NCBI RefSeq assembly: GCF_032452875.1
Contig: NC_083885.1
Span: 64,037,925 to 64,101,924 of the forward strand
Source: Bos javanicus
Taxonomy: Eukaryota > Chordata > Mammalia > Artiodactyla > Bovidae
Reading direction: 5' to 3'
DNA: 64,000 bases
Below, in pieces: positions 1 through 10,620 of this stretch (position 1 is its first letter; each line of letters starts with the position of its first letter). Both the position numbers and the translations under genes were made by a program. A model generated the notes under the pieces. The model did no database searches, was not told the origin of the DNA, and saw only the letters and a list, made by a program, of their open reading frames with translations.

Positions 1-1065
1 CAAATGAAGCAACTGACAAACAACTAATCTCAAAAATAGACAAGCAACTCCTCCAGCTCAACTCCAGAAAAATAAATGACCCAATCAAAAAACGGGCCAA
101 AGAACTAAATAGACATTTCTCCAAAGAAGACATACAGATGGCTAACAAACACATGAAAAGATGCTCAACATCACTCATTATCAGAGAAATGCAAATCAAG
201 ACCACTATGAGGTACCATTTCACGCCAGTCAGAATGGCTGCAATCCAAAAGTCTACAAGCAATGAATGTGGAGAGGGTGTGGAGAAAAGGGAACCCTCTT
301 ACACTGTTGATGGGAATGCAAACTAGTACAGCCACTCTGGAGAACAGTGTGGAGATTCCTTAAAACTCTGGAAATAGAACTGCCTTATGATCCAGCAATC
401 CCACTGCTGGGCATACACACTGAGGAAACCAGAAGGGAAAGAGACATGTGTACCCCAATGTTCATCACAGCACTGTTTATAATAGCCAGGACATGGAAGC
501 AACCTAGATGTCCATCAGCAGATGAATGGATAAGAAAGCAGTGGTACATATACACAATGGAGTATTACTCAGCCATTAAAAAGAATACATTTGAATCAGT
601 TCTAATGAGGTGGATGAAACTGGAGCCTATTATACAGAGTGAAGTAAGCCAGAAAGAAAAACACCAATACAGTATACTAACGCATATATATGGAATTTAG
701 AAAGATGGTAACAATAACCCTGTGTACGAGACAGCAAAAGAGACACTGATGTATAGAACAGTCTTATGGACTCTGTTGCAGAGGGAGAGGGTGGGAAGAT
801 TTGGGAGAATGGCACTGAAACATGTATATTATCATGTATGAAACGAGTTGCCAGTCCAGGTTCAATGCACGATACTGGATGCTTGGGGCTAGTGCACTGG
901 GACGACCCAGAGGGATGGTATGGGGAGGGAGGAGGGAGGAGGGTTCAGGATGGGGAACACATGTATACCTGTGGTGGATTCATTTTGATATTTGGCAAAA
1001 CTAATACAATTTGTAAAGTTTAAAAATAAAATAAAATTTAAAAAAATTTAAAAACTACTAATAAA
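1..1065 (+). mobile_element. L1 3' end (ORF2 C-terminus and 3' UTR), cut by the window edge
   Basis: This is the carboxy-terminal part of L1 ORF2, with the typical run around WYIYTMEYYSAIKKN, ending at a stop near 700. A GA-rich 3' UTR follows (GGGAGGGAGGAGGGAGGAGG near 925) and then an A/T-rich tail near 1020-1065. The frame is broken near 320-345, so this copy cannot make protein. It lies in what would be intron 1 of a type II ZSCAN5-like gene on the minus strand, at the place where the other type II copies carry a CHR SINE. A near-identical, longer relative is at 31.4-32.6 kb. Confidence 0.9.
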
Positions 1066-1309
1066 TATATATGTAGTTTTTAAATGACCATAGGGTTGCC
1101 ACTCAGAAACCCTTGAAGAAAACCAGCCACCTCACAGCAACATGTGTGGAAACAGTCTTCTCCCCTTCAGAAGAGTTCCATTAACCGTTGTTAATGTGGG
1201 GTTAGAGGAAGATCTCCTGTCATAAGGTCTCCCAGCTAATGTGAGATGAACAGAAAGCAAGACCTTTCTGAAACCCACCCATGAGTCCTGATTTCTAGGC
1301 TTTCTCCTT

Positions 1310-1440
1310 GGATGTGCCCACTCATCGCTTACCCCTTCCAGGTCTCTTACCTTCAGCCTCCTCAGGTCAGGCACTGGCTCTCAAAGTGTGTCTGGAGCTG
1401 AAATGTCTGTATTTATAGGGAGTCTGTATTTATAGTGAAA
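1310..1440 (-). promoter_or_regulatory. Promoter and exon 1 of a truncated type II ZSCAN5-like gene, with doubled TATA box
   Basis: The segment is homologous to the promoters and first exons of genes c, d, g and h. Read on the minus strand, a TATAAATA box is followed by TTTCAGCTCCAGACACAC, and the first exon ends at the donor GGGTAAGCGATG. The TATAAATA box occurs twice, at 1427-1434 and 1410-1417, 17 bp apart. The other type II promoters have one box. The rest of the gene would lie left of the window, beyond the L1. Only the first exon is visible, so its coding state is unknown. Confidence 0.75.
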
Positions 1441-1880
1441 CACCAGGGGTTTCTGGCCATAACCTCATCATCCCAGTGATTGGAAAAAGGGCATAGAGGG
1501 AACCACTTTGGATAATCTGGGTAGATTCCATTTCCTGTGGAGACTCCAACAGGTAGAACCATTAAAGAGGCCACCATATTGGTTTGCCATAAACTTTCTC
1601 TAATGTATTTTATTTAATTTAGACTTCATGGATGGCATTTCTTGGGGAAAAAGATTGCTTTTCCTGATCTAATGAATTTTTTCTCTCTGTTTGAAGACTG
1701 TGAGGCAGTGCAATAAGTGTAATCCATAGGTTGTAATCAAATTGGGTTACCTAATCTTGTTTCTTTTCTCAGGAAATAATTCATCAAAGACTCTTGTCTA
1801 AAATCAGTTAATGAGGTCAACTGTAAGAAGCCATTTCAGAGAGGCATCACAGAAACCAGAGGTTGTACACCAGTAGAGAA
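1441..1880. other. Upstream region between the type II promoter and the gene a 3' end
   Basis: Unique module sequence with homologues at 30.0-30.4, 16.6-17.0, 49.8-50.2 and 63.1-63.57 kb. It holds the CCAAT-containing upstream part of the type II promoter (minus strand, ATTGG near 1480-1484). I see no open reading frame of interest. Confidence 0.6.
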
Positions 1881-1884
1881 AAAG

Positions 1885-2165
1885 AGGAGAAGGCAATGGC
1901 ACCCCACTCCAGTACTCTGGCCTGGAAATCCCATGGATGCAGGAGCCTGGTGGGCTACAGTCCATGGGGTCTCTAGGGTCGGACACGACTGAGCGACTTC
2001 ACTTTCACATTTCCCTTTCATGCATTGGAGAAAGAAATGGCAACCCACTCCAGTGTTCTTGCCTGGAGAACCCCAGGGACGGGGGAGCCTGGTGGGCTTC
2101 CGTCTATGGGGTAGCACAATGTCAGACATGACTGGAGTGACTTAGCCGCAGTTAGCAGCAGCAGG
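1885..2165 (+). mobile_element. Bov-A2 SINE
   Basis: A dimeric Bov-A2. It opens with GAGAAGGCAATGGCACCCCA, has a second monomer starting GGAGAAAGAAATGGCAACCC, and ends in a short AGC-rich tail. It sits in the same intergenic position as the copies at 16.3, 30.4, 49.5 and 63.6 kb, so it predates the module duplications. Confidence 0.9.
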
Positions 2166-2356
2166 GGAAAAGAATGACACTTATCAATTTAAGAAGCCTT
2201 CTTTATCTAAATACCTAAGGACGCAGTATCCAAACTAGTACAAAGGGAACATATCTCAACATAATAATGGCCACATAGACAAAACCATGGCTATCACCTA
2301 CCTGTAGCAAAGTCTTAGAAGAGAAAACACACAGCTCTCTGATAGAAATGTGTTTG

Positions 2357-2362
2357 CTTATT
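2357..2362 (-). other. Degenerate poly(A) signal of gene a (AATAAG)
   Basis: All other ZSCAN5-like copies in the window have AATAAA followed by CAAACACATTTC at this place. Gene a reads AATAAG, a change expected to weaken 3'-end formation. The surrounding AAATTTAAATTTC-like block is shared with the other copies. Confidence 0.6.
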
Positions 2363-2835
2363 TGAAATTTAAATTTCACTGTTGATCCTGTATTTAATCT
2401 AGCTGTCCTGCTAGGAGCATCCTATTTTACAAGGATATCACTCCTGACAAGCAGGCAATCAGCAGTAGCCTCACTCTGATGATGAGGTACTGAGAACCAG
2501 TGAGACACTGCTTCATTGGAAGAACAAGAACAACATGAAGAGAAAACATGTAAGAAAACCAGAGTCTATTTCGTAAGGCAATTCTCCTCCAATTGAAAAT
2601 AGACAAATGAAAAAGAAAACTATAGTCTATAGCAAAGTAGACAACAAAATCCAAAGGAAAAATAAGTTATCACTCAAGTATCCTAATTCACGCGAGTGGA
2701 ACCCCACTGGGTTCCACGATCCTCCTAAGCCCCGCCCCTGTCATCCACACTTTGTATCACACAGGTGACAAATCATTCTAAATTTTCTCATTAGAACAGA
2801 AAAGACCTGAACCTGAGAGCAGGGTCCTGAGCCAG

Positions 2836-5822
2836 TCATCTGGAATGGATTTTCCGTTGGCGTTTGAAAGTCCCCAGCTGACGGAAGGCTCTGTGACACT
2901 CGGGGCACACGTAGGGCTTGAGCCCAGAGTGGGTGCGTTGGTGAACACTGAGGTTCCCTCGGTGGCCGAAAGCTCTGTCACAGTGCTCACAGCGGAAAGG
3001 CTTCTCCTGGGTGTGGGTCCTCTTGTGACCACGCAGCGTGGAGTTGTGGGTGAATCTCTTGAAGCAGATATCACAGCTGTAGGGCTTCTCACCAGTGTTG
3101 ATCCGCTGGTGAACCCGCAGGTCTGAAGGCTGTATGAACCCTTTGGCACAGATGTCGCATTGAAAGGGCCTCTCCCCTGTGTGTGTCCTCTGGTGCAAAG
3201 TAAGCTGAGATTGATAAGGAAAGCTCTTTTTGCAGATGCTGCATTCAGAGGGTGCCCGTCCCAGGGTTTCTGCTCCCTCAGGAAGACTGGTGGGTCCCAC
3301 GGTGCCAAATGCACCAACAGAATGGGACCCAAACTGTCCTGAGAACTCTCCTTGGTCCAAACACAAGGCTGCTTCTTGACCCACGTCTTGGCAAGTGGGA
3401 CTGCTCTCCCGCTTCCTTTTGACATGTCTGTGATTCTTCAGAGGACCTCGTCTGGATCCACTCGGAGTGGAAACATCTCCCTCTAGAACACAAGAGGAAA
3501 GGGTTCAGAGCCACATTTGAAGTATCACTTCCTTCCTGGGGACTCTCCCCTCTCTCTCTGCCCTCCCAGAAACTGCTGAAAGAAGAGATTCAGCACCATA
3601 TTTATCAAGGAGCTTTTTCCATGGTGCCAGCCTCATTGGAACCATCCCTAATCTTGGCTACAGACTTCCCAGCAACCAAACGACATAAGAGTCTAGCTAA
3701 TGAAACACTCTGGAACATTGACTATGGAGAAGGTTGGCATTGGAGAACCAACTGCTACCCCACAATAACAAGGGATGGAAATGTTGGGTACCCCTTCCTG
3801 GACATCAGTGGAGGTAGTCATTACCTCCTGCAGTCTCCAAGTTTTTAATACTCAACACAATCCTGCAGAAGTTCAGGCTCTTGAGACAGAAGGGTTCTTG
3901 TCACTCCTGTATCTTCCAGCAGGTCCTTCTCCAAGTTCTCCTTGGAGGGCGTCTGACCCTCCAGTTCACCTGTATCAGGAATGGTCTCCAGTGGGAGAGC
4001 TTTCTGGCCCTGACAAGGGGAAAACAAGCAGAGTCAATCCCACTGCCTTAGCCCACGGCAAGCTCTGTCTCCTCTTTGCCCACCCGCCTCGTACCCTGAT
4101 CTCACACTCCAGCTTTCTGAATATCAGTTTGGGAGATATGCCCTGACTGCTTCCCATCACCCTGATTGGCAATCCTCTTCTGATTCCCATGTCTGTCCTT
4201 GATCTATACCAACCACCTCTGGCAAACAAGTCCAGACTTCACAGCTGGCTCTGCCAATTATCTATGCACATATCTCTCCACCTCATCTCACATTCTCCAG
4301 GCCCTGAATCTGAAAGCAGAGGATTCTGGCTCTAGGGCTCCTGACTTCAACACTTGTTGGTACCCTGCCTGGATTTCCCTTCGTCATGGAAGGTGGCCTG
4401 GGGCATAATAAGATGATAAGCAGTATAGCTGTTATACTATATAGCTCTATTCTATACTATGTAGCTCTATTCATGAGAAATCAGTAGCATCTCCTCCCCC
4501 GATTCACATTTCAAAAAAATCCACTCTCTCCAGACATACTCCAAAATCTGAGGGGGAAAATGATTCCAACAGGGAACTTGTTATTCAATTCAAGGTGTTT
4601 ACAATATCCCCCAATATTAGTGCCTCTGACGAAATCCATCACGGGTGAAACAGCTGTGAGTGCATTTACCCCTGATGAACCGACCCAGCACCATCCCGTG
4701 GAAACAGGACTCCTCTGCCCTCATGCTTAGGGCCACAAGCTTTCATCGTGAAGGACTATGAAAGATGGACTGTCTTCATTCTCACACTGGGTGGAAAATG
4801 GCCGGGAACGGAACGCATCCATGGGAATTCCTGGAGGCAGTGGGTCCATTCCTGTCCTTTGCCAAGTTCTCCCAATTACTTATGCAGCCACGCCCACCTG
4901 ACCCTCTTTTACCTGTTCCCAGACTGGAGGTCAGACATCACACTCACCTGCCCCCTCAACAGGTCCTTGGCTCCTGGCAGATGCTGCCTGTCTTGGCTTT
5001 CCTGCTGGCCCTCGTCTGGAGGGACCACACTGACTGTAGACTGGGGCTTCCTGGCTCGGTCTCCCTCACTGTGCCCCTCACTGACCTCAGATCCTAACAT
5101 CTCAACACCCGAGACTGGCATCAAAAAATCCTCGCCTTGGACACGGACTACAGCCTGTGAGGAAAAATTCAGATAGAATCAGTCTCCCTTCACAAGATCC
5201 AAAAAGGTATTCATTGTGTATCCCACCCTAGGAGCCCACCTCCTGGGAATGACATTTGAAAAACCAATACCCTCAAAGTGAGAACAAACAGAAACATCTC
5301 CAGTGATGCCACAGGCCAACTGCACACCCCTCTTGTAATCAGTGATTTAGACCCAAGCCCTCTGATCCTTCTGCTTCATCTCCCAGCTCGCAGCCCCTCA
5401 TGCCACCGTTCCCTGTCTCAGCGGGTCACTAGGGTCCTATTGACCCATTTCTGTAGCTTGTGCTTCTTTCTCAGCACCTCCTCCAGATCCTTACAAGTCT
5501 CGGCACCACTACCTTTAACTAAGACCTGGATGTCCTGCGGCATGCACATCACGAACTGCTCCAGCACCAGCCTGTCCACCATGTCCTCCTTGGTGTGAAG
5601 ATCCGGCCTCAGCCACAGACTGCAGAGTTCACGGAGCCTCCTCAGAGCCTTGATCAGGTCGGATTCGTCTGAGCTGCTAAATGTTCTGAAGCGACCGCAC
5701 AACTCTTCAAGGTCAGAGTCGGGGTTTTCCCTTCGGGTGTCTTGGCATGGCGCAAACGCTGGCGACTCTGCTCCGGGCCTGTCCGCGTCAGGGCCACGAC
5801 GCCTTGTCTGGTTCTCAGCCAT
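2836..5822 (-). pseudogene. Gene a: type I ZSCAN5-like SCAN-zinc-finger gene with damaged splice donors
   Basis: Predicted coding exons run on the minus strand: 5822-5445 (ATG and SCAN domain), 5154-4948, 4009-3856 and 3482-2836 (five C2H2 fingers). Exon lengths of 378, 207, 154 and 647 nt equal those of intact gene b, and the frame is open. Family members bind DNA in the nucleus and dimerise through SCAN. The donor after exon 2 reads GTCAAT instead of GTGAGT. The donor after exon 4 reads TT instead of GT (3855-3854). Finger 2 has lost its last histidine (RIN for RIH) and finger 5 its first (KRQ for KRH). The promoter lacks a segment holding the inverted CCAAT box, and the poly(A) signal is AATAAG. 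Together these argue for a decaying copy, though the open frame suggests recent damage. ZSCAN5 family membership is secure; loss of function is an inference. Confidence 0.8.
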
Positions 5823-6363
5823 ACCGACTGTAGACTTCTTCAGTAGGACTCTGGGCAAATGCTTCTAGAGTCGGTGCCCAACTGACCCCGATGGAAAGGA
5901 ATTTCCTCTTGCTTTTCCTCAGTAATAGATTCAGTATTCAGAAATATGGGGCAAAAAAGAAAAACGAATGCAGCCAATTAGTTTTATTTTCATCCACCCT
6001 ACCATCCCTCATCCAAATACTGGGCATTATTACCCCTTCTGTATTTCACACCAGGGACAAGAATCCATTCTCTTATTCCTCCGACAAGAAACTGTGTGGT
6101 CAAAAATGTCCACAGGGCACTGCTTAAAAGCCCTTGTTGAAAAAAATGAACCACACCACACGACACCATGGAGTGTGGAAACAATCTCATCTCACTGAAG
6201 ATTCCACAAATGAACCACAGTTCCCGTGTGGCCGGAGGGAGATGGGTGGAGTTCACACGGTCTCTGAGCGAATGCAAGGTGAACAGAAAGCCAGGACTTA
6301 CTGAAACCCACTTCCACGTGCCCTGACTTCGAGCGTTCTCTTTAGACATTTCCCATCAATTAC

Positions 6364-6480
6364 CTCTTTGAAGCCTTCTCGCCTCGGTCCTCCTCAGTTG
6401 GGGACTTGCTCTCAAACTCGGCCGGCAGAGAAGCGTCTCTCTATGGAGCTGGAAGAATCAGCGCATGGATTCGTTGAGGG
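6364..6480 (-). promoter_or_regulatory. Gene a exon 1 and TATA-less type I promoter, with deletion
   Basis: Homologous to the type I promoters at 11.7, 36.5 and 44.9 kb. On the minus strand exon 1 ends at the donor AAAGAG|GTAATT near 6364. Compared with the other three copies, a stretch of about 30 bp holding the inverted CCAAT box (in CGATTGGGTAAC) is missing near 6457-6462. Confidence 0.65.
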
Positions 6481-7190
6481 CGGGGCAAACCTTTCTAGAT
6501 AATCCCACTTTACTTAATCACAGGGATTCGATTGCCCATGGAAACTTGCTCAGGACAAACCACGATTTACTAAAGAGGCCTCCATAGTGATTTAGCGACA
6601 GATTCTGTGTATTTCTTTTGTTCTGTTTTTGGCCAAGCAGGGAGGCACGTGCGGTCTCAGTTCCCAGACCGCGGAAGGAAACCATGGCGCATGCAGCGGG
6701 AGCGCTAAGTCTCAACCGCTGGACCGCTAGGGAAATCCCTCGGTTTCCCTTTCGATTTCATTGATTTTGGACTTTGGGGACTGCATTTTGGGGTGAACGG
6801 ACTGGTTTTAATGACCTTGTGAATTTTTTGTCTTACTGCCTGGAGGGTTTGACGGAGTCGGAGACATGGTGGTGGGTACCAGATGGGTTTGACTCCACTT
6901 GTCTTTTCTGTTCTTGTGAGATAAGTCTTCAAAGGCTTTTCTAAAATCAGCTGATGAGCTAAGGCGTGAGAAGACCCGATTTCTAAGTAGCCTTTTTGAA
7001 GACTAGAAGTTGTACACTAATAGGAAAAAAGAATGACACCTATCACTTTCAGAAGCCTTCCTTTTTCAAAACACCTTGGGAAGAAATACCTGAAGTATGG
7101 AGTGAGTGAATCTATCTCAGCATAATAACAGCCATGTAGGCAAAACCATGGCCATCACCTATTCCCTGTAATAAAGTCTTAGAAAATACG
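6481..7190. other. Intergenic: GC-rich type I upstream region and module sequence
   Basis: The part near 6500-6700 is the upstream half of the GC-rich type I promoter region, mirrored at 11.4-11.7 kb. The rest (6700-7190) is non-coding module sequence without a recognisable repeat. It matches 11.0-11.4, 36.8-37.3 and 44.1-44.5 kb. Confidence 0.55.
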
Positions 7191-7213
7191 CAGACACATT
7201 TGACAGAAATGTG

Positions 7214-7219
7214 TTTATT
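7214..7219 (-). other. Poly(A) signal of the left FAM32A/ZSCAN5 fusion copy
   Basis: AATAAA on the minus strand, followed by CACATTTCTGTCAAATG. It is the same context as at the other fusion copies. Confidence 0.6.
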
Positions 7220-7509
7220 TGAAATTTAAATTCCACTAGAGAGCTTGGCCTCTGTGCCAGGACCATGCAGGTTTACAGAGAAGTCCTGCCTAATAGGAAG
7301 GCAGTCAACAGTAGGCTCAGTTTCATGATGAAGTTCTGAGAACTAATGAGACATGCTTTCAGTAGAAGAATAACAAAAGAAAGCAAAAACTGATTGAAAC
7401 AGGCTACACTAAAGTAGAAAACAAAATCCAAAGGGAACGATAAGCCATCACTCAAATATCCTCCTCATTCATGTAAATGGAACGCCCTGGACCCAATATC
7501 CTCCGAAGC

Positions 7510-7925
7510 TCTTCCCATGTCATCCACCCTTTGTGTTACAGAAGTGACAAATCATTGTGAATTTCCTTCTTGGAGCAGAAATGACTTGGACCCGAGGGCA
7601 GGGTCCTGGACCAGTGGTTCGGAATGGGTTTCCTGGTGGGATTTGAGACACCCCAGGGAGCAGAAGGCTGGTAACACTCAGGACACATGTAGGGCTCCAG
7701 CCCAGAGTGTGTCCACTGAGGTTCCCACTGTGATCGAAAGCTTTTTCACAGTGCTCACAGCAGAAAGGCTTCTCTTGGGTGTGGTTCCTCTGGTGAGCCT
7801 GCAGCGTGGAGTCGTGGGGGAACTTCTTGGGGTAGAGATCACAGTTGTAGGGCTTCTCGCCTGCGTGGGTCTCCTGGTGATGACACAGGTCCAGAGGCTG
7901 CATGAACCATTGGACATGGATGTTG
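7510..7925 (-). pseudogene. Zinc-finger remnant of a ZSCAN5-like last exon (fusion copy 1)
   Basis: The minus strand reads as degraded fingers 2 to 4. Finger 2 has lost its cysteines, finger 3 reads CDLYPKKFPHDSTLQAHQRNH (second cysteine lost) and finger 4 is FCCEHCEKAFDHSGNLSGH, after which the frame is lost. It lies directly 3' of a FAM32A segment, as in the three sister fusion copies, so it would be 3' UTR of that transcript rather than coding. Confidence 0.75.
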
Positions 7926-8123
7926 CTTTTTTCTCTTTGTAATTTAAAGGGCCCTCTCTCTTTAATGCAGTTCTAGAATAAGAGCCCATTCCTTTGATAA
8001 GCAGGGGCTCAGCAGAAGATTCTAAAGGATGTGTGTAAAAAAATGTTTCCAAAGGCTCCAGAGATGACCCCAACTCTGCTTCCTGCTTCCCCTGGACAAT
8101 ACTCCATCTCCTGGGTTGGGTGG

Positions 8124-8395
8124 CTACTTGGTCCAGCTGACTGTAGGAATGTCATAGTGCTCCATGAGCGTGTCCAGGTGTCTGTTGAAGTCCTCCACTC
8201 TCTGCTTTTGGGTTTTGGAGGCTTTCTTCAGGATCCTCTCCATTTGTTGCTTCTCCTGCACCTTCTCAAAGGCCTCCTGGGCTGGGGTCCGCTTATCGAG
8301 GTGGCGCCTCAGATGCTCATCCTGGTTCTTCTGGATTTTTCCCATCGTTTCCAGGAGTTTTGCCTTGTCTATATCCTTTTTCTTCTTCCGCCACT
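8124..8395 (-). pseudogene. FAM32A retrocopy, 5'-truncated (fusion copy 1)
   Basis: The reading frame runs from about RKKKKDIDKAKLLETMG to a stop and matches the last three quarters of FAM32A without introns. The first ~24 codons are missing: at 8395 the homology ends and unrelated module sequence begins. The C-terminus reads YDIPTVSWTK, where the family has YDIPKVSWTK. FAM32A itself is a small nuclear spliceosome protein. This copy lacks its amino terminus and the upstream ATG, so it is probably dead. The A-rich stretch and finger remnant on its 3' side match the other fusion copies. Confidence 0.85.
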
Positions 8396-8507
8396 AACCA
8401 AACTAGTTAAAACTTTCAGATACCTATGCTTTGACTCCTTCCAACTCTCCAGGTAAATGAGAAAAGTATTTGATAGACCAGGAAAATCAATCTTACTACC
8501 AAAAAGT

Positions 8508-8690
8508 GCATGGACTTCCCTGGTGGTAAAGAATCTGCCTGCAATGCGGGAGACCTGGCTTTGCTCCCTGGGTTGGTAAGATCCCTTGGAGAGGGGAACA
8601 GCTACCAACTCGTTTTCTGGTGTGGAGAATTCCATGGACTGTATATCCACGGGGTCACAAAGTGTCGGACATGACTGAAAGACTTTCACT
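8508..8690 (+). mobile_element. Bov-tA SINE
   Basis: tRNA-derived head (CTTCCCTGGTGG, then AAAGAATCTGCCTGCAATGC) followed by the Bov-A-type body ending near GACTGAAAGACTTTCACTTT. The same element is at 41.63-41.81 kb. Confidence 0.8.
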
Positions 8691-8699
8691 TTACTTCTT

Positions 8700-8850
8700 T
8701 CCCAGATGAGCCATCAGGGAAGCCCAAGAATACTGAGTGAGTAGCCTAGCCTTTTTCCAGTAGATCTTCCTGACCCAGGAATTACTACAGCGTCTCCTGC
8801 ATTGCAGGTGGATCCTTTACCACCTGAGCTATCAGAGAAGTCTACCAGAA
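8700..8850 (-). mobile_element. Bov-tA SINE, partial
   Basis: The reverse complement carries the tRNA-like head, seen here as GGTGGATCCTTTACCACCTGAGC. It is paired tail to tail with the preceding SINE and repeated at 41.82-41.96 kb. Confidence 0.7.
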
Positions 8851-8894
8851 AACCAACATGGAGGCCTGTTTGATAAATTGTGTTGTTTTTTTTT

Positions 8895-9129
8895 TTTTTC
8901 CGGTGGAGTGTCCGTGTGAAACTGGATCCGTGGATAATTGGATTATCTAAAATGAGGTCATATAAATGGCTTGAAGCACCCTTGCACAATCTCTGTGCTG
9001 ATGGGGTAACAAGCAGGGACCCTTGCCATTTCCCCCGGCTCTCTATAAATAGAGATGTTTCAGCCCCAGACACATTCTGATAGCCAGTCACCGACTTGAG
9101 GAGTCTGACAGCAAGAGGGCTCAAAGGAG
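8895..9129 (+). promoter_or_regulatory. TATA promoter and exon 1 of fusion copy 2
   Basis: Related to the type II ZSCAN5-like promoter. It has TATAAATA at 9044-9051, the block TTTCAGCCCCAGACACA, and a non-coding first exon ending at 9129 before the donor GTAAGTGATG. The promoter would drive the FAM32A open frame 560 bp downstream. It is almost identical at 42.0-42.24 kb. Confidence 0.65.
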
Positions 9130-9690
9130 GTAAGTGATGAGTGAGAACATCTAAGGAGAAGGTTTGGGAATCAATACAGAAGGAGGTGGTGGGTTTCGGA
9201 AGGCTGGGTTTTCTACTCACCTTGCATCAGCTCAAAGATCTTGTGAAAGCAGTGGATCTCCCTTAAACTCCATATGAACTATGGTTGCCTCCTGAGCTCT
9301 CTGTGAGGGGGGAAGAATGGACTTGAAACATGTAAATGGAACTTGGGAACTATAGTGGAACACAGATCCTTCTCTTGGTGAAAAGACATTTTAAATAAGA
9401 GGTCTTTCAGGTTCCCCCCGCCTGCCTCCATCTGATTTATAGGTTTATAAATCACCTTGATTTATAGGGTGTTGCCACCCTCCATGCTGTGGTGTGGTGT
9501 GCTGCATTAATTCCTCAAGGCTTTCTGAACCCTGGCCCCCTGGGCAAAGCAGAGATGTTCGTCTATGTTCATTGCTGTTAACCCATACAGAGGGAACCTC
9601 TTGGATCTACAGAGGAGAACGATATTTTCCCAATTTCCATTTGAAAAACTGACCCCACACTCTTGTCCATTTAGAAATCTGAATCCAAAG
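9130..9690 (+). other. Putative intron 1 and 5' leader of fusion copy 2
   Basis: The first part still aligns with intron 1 of type I genes (CTCACCTTGCATCAGCTCA and TGGTGTGGTGTGCTGC). Near 9600 it passes into sequence next to the FAM32A start. A plausible acceptor, TTGTCCATTTAG, lies at about 9664-9674, 17 bp before the first ATG. Confidence 0.5.
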
Positions 9691-10029
9691 ATGGGCAGCA
9701 TGGACGCCTACGAGCAGGTCCAAAAGGGACCCCTGAAGCTGAAAGGAGTCACAGAGCTTGGCGTGACCAGGCGGAAGAAGAAAAAGGACAGAGACAAGGC
9801 AAAACTCCTGGAAACGATGGGAAAAATCCAGAAGAACCAGGAGGAGGACCTGAGGCGCCACCTCGACCCAGCCCAGGTGGCCTTTGAGAAGGTGCAGGAG
9901 AAGCGACAAATGGAGAGGATCCTGAAGAAAGCATCCAAATCCCACAAGCAGAGAGTGGAGGACTTCAACAGACACCTGGATATGCTCACGGAGCACTATG
10001 ACATTCCTAAAGTCAGCTGGACCAAGTAG
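9691..10029 (+). CDS. FAM32A-like retrogene, fusion copy 2 (112 codons from the first ATG)
   Basis: An intronless open frame matching FAM32A end to end: MDAYEQVQKGPLKLKG at the start and HYDIPKVSWTK at the stop. There are two in-frame ATGs; the second (9700) is the family start, giving 109 aa. Relative to the sister copy at 42.8 kb it lacks three codons after RRHLD, an in-frame 9-bp loss. In human cells FAM32A acts at exon ligation in the spliceosome, with its C-terminal tail at the active site; that tail is unchanged here. The FAM32A 3' UTR, ATTAAA and an A-rich stretch follow, then a decayed finger exon. A ZSCAN5-type promoter and exon 1 lie upstream. Whether it is transcribed cannot be told from sequence; the kept frame makes a retrogene plausible. 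Confidence 0.7.
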   Translation: MGSMDAYEQVQKGPLKLKGVTELGVTRRKKKKDRDKAKLLETMGKIQKNQEEDLRRHLDPAQVAFEKVQEKRQMERILKKASKSHKQRVEDFNRHLDMLTEHYDIPKVSWTK

Positions 10030-10224
10030 CCACCCAACCCAGGACATGGAGTATTGTCCAGGGGAAGCAGGAAGCAGAGTTGGGGTCATCTCTGGAGCCT
10101 TTGGAAACATTCTTTTACACGCATCCTTTGAGCCTTCTGCTGAGCCTGTGCTTATCAAAGTAATGGGCTCTTATTCTGGAACAGCATTAAAGAGAGACGG
10201 CCCTTTAAATTAAACAAAGAGAAA
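10030..10224 (+). other. FAM32A-derived 3' UTR with ATTAAA and A-rich tail
   Basis: Follows the stop codon. An ATTAAA hexamer near 10187 is followed by an A-rich stretch (AAATTAAACAAAGAGAAAAG), as expected of an inserted mRNA copy. Finger-2 sequence of the ZSCAN5-like exon resumes immediately afterwards. Confidence 0.65.
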
Positions 10225-10620
10225 AGCAACATCAATGTGCAATGGTTCATGCAGCCTCCGGACCCATGTGATCACCTGGAGACCCACGTGGGCGAGAAGC
10301 CCTACAGCTGCGATTTCTGCCCCAAGAAGGTGCCCCACGACTCCACGCTGCATGCTCACCAGAGGACCCACATCCAAGAGAAGCCTTTCTTCTGTGAGCA
10401 CTGTGAAAAAGCTTTCAACCACAGTGGGAACCCCAGTGGTCACACACGGGGCTCGAGCTCTACATGTGCCCCGAGTGTCACCTGCCTTCTGCTCCCTGAG
10501 GTGTCTCAAATCCCACCAGGAAACCCATTCTGAACCACTGGCCCTGGACCCTGCCTGTCGGGTCCAAGTCCTTCTGCTCCAAGAAGGAAATTCACAATGA
10601 TTTGTCACTTCTGTAACACA
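10225..10620 (+). pseudogene. Zinc-finger remnant of a ZSCAN5-like last exon (fusion copy 2)
   Basis: Decayed finger 2 (MQPPDPCDHLETH), a readable finger 3 (CDFCPKKVPHDSTLHAHQRTH) and finger 4 (CEHCEKAFNHSGNPSGHT), then a frameshift and finger-5 residue. It is out of frame with the FAM32A stop upstream and most likely serves as 3' UTR. Confidence 0.75.

Larger units (their letters stand above)
1066..8395 (-). repeat. Module M1 (right part), inverted to M2
   Basis: Type II exon 1, gene a and fusion copy 1. It mirrors 9.77-17.39 kb about a centre near 9.1 kb and is a direct counterpart of 29.6-38.5 kb in M3. Confidence 0.8.

Noticed and set aside
2845..3126. Long open frame antisense to the finger exon, repeated at every copy (about 93 codons)
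   Set aside because: It is the mirror of repeated CxxC-HxxxH codons on the coding strand. No start context, splice logic or known family supports it.
4420..4480. AT-rich repeat of TATAGCTCTATTCTATACTATG as a regulatory palindrome
   Set aside because: An intron 3 sequence kept in all type I copies by duplication; no motif ties it to a function.
5418..5858. A KRAB domain upstream of the fingers
   Set aside because: No KRAB A-box pattern is seen; the N-terminal exon is a SCAN domain.
9691..10029. The parental FAM32A gene itself
   Set aside because: No introns, several copies, A-rich tail and a ZSCAN5-like surround; these are retrocopies.
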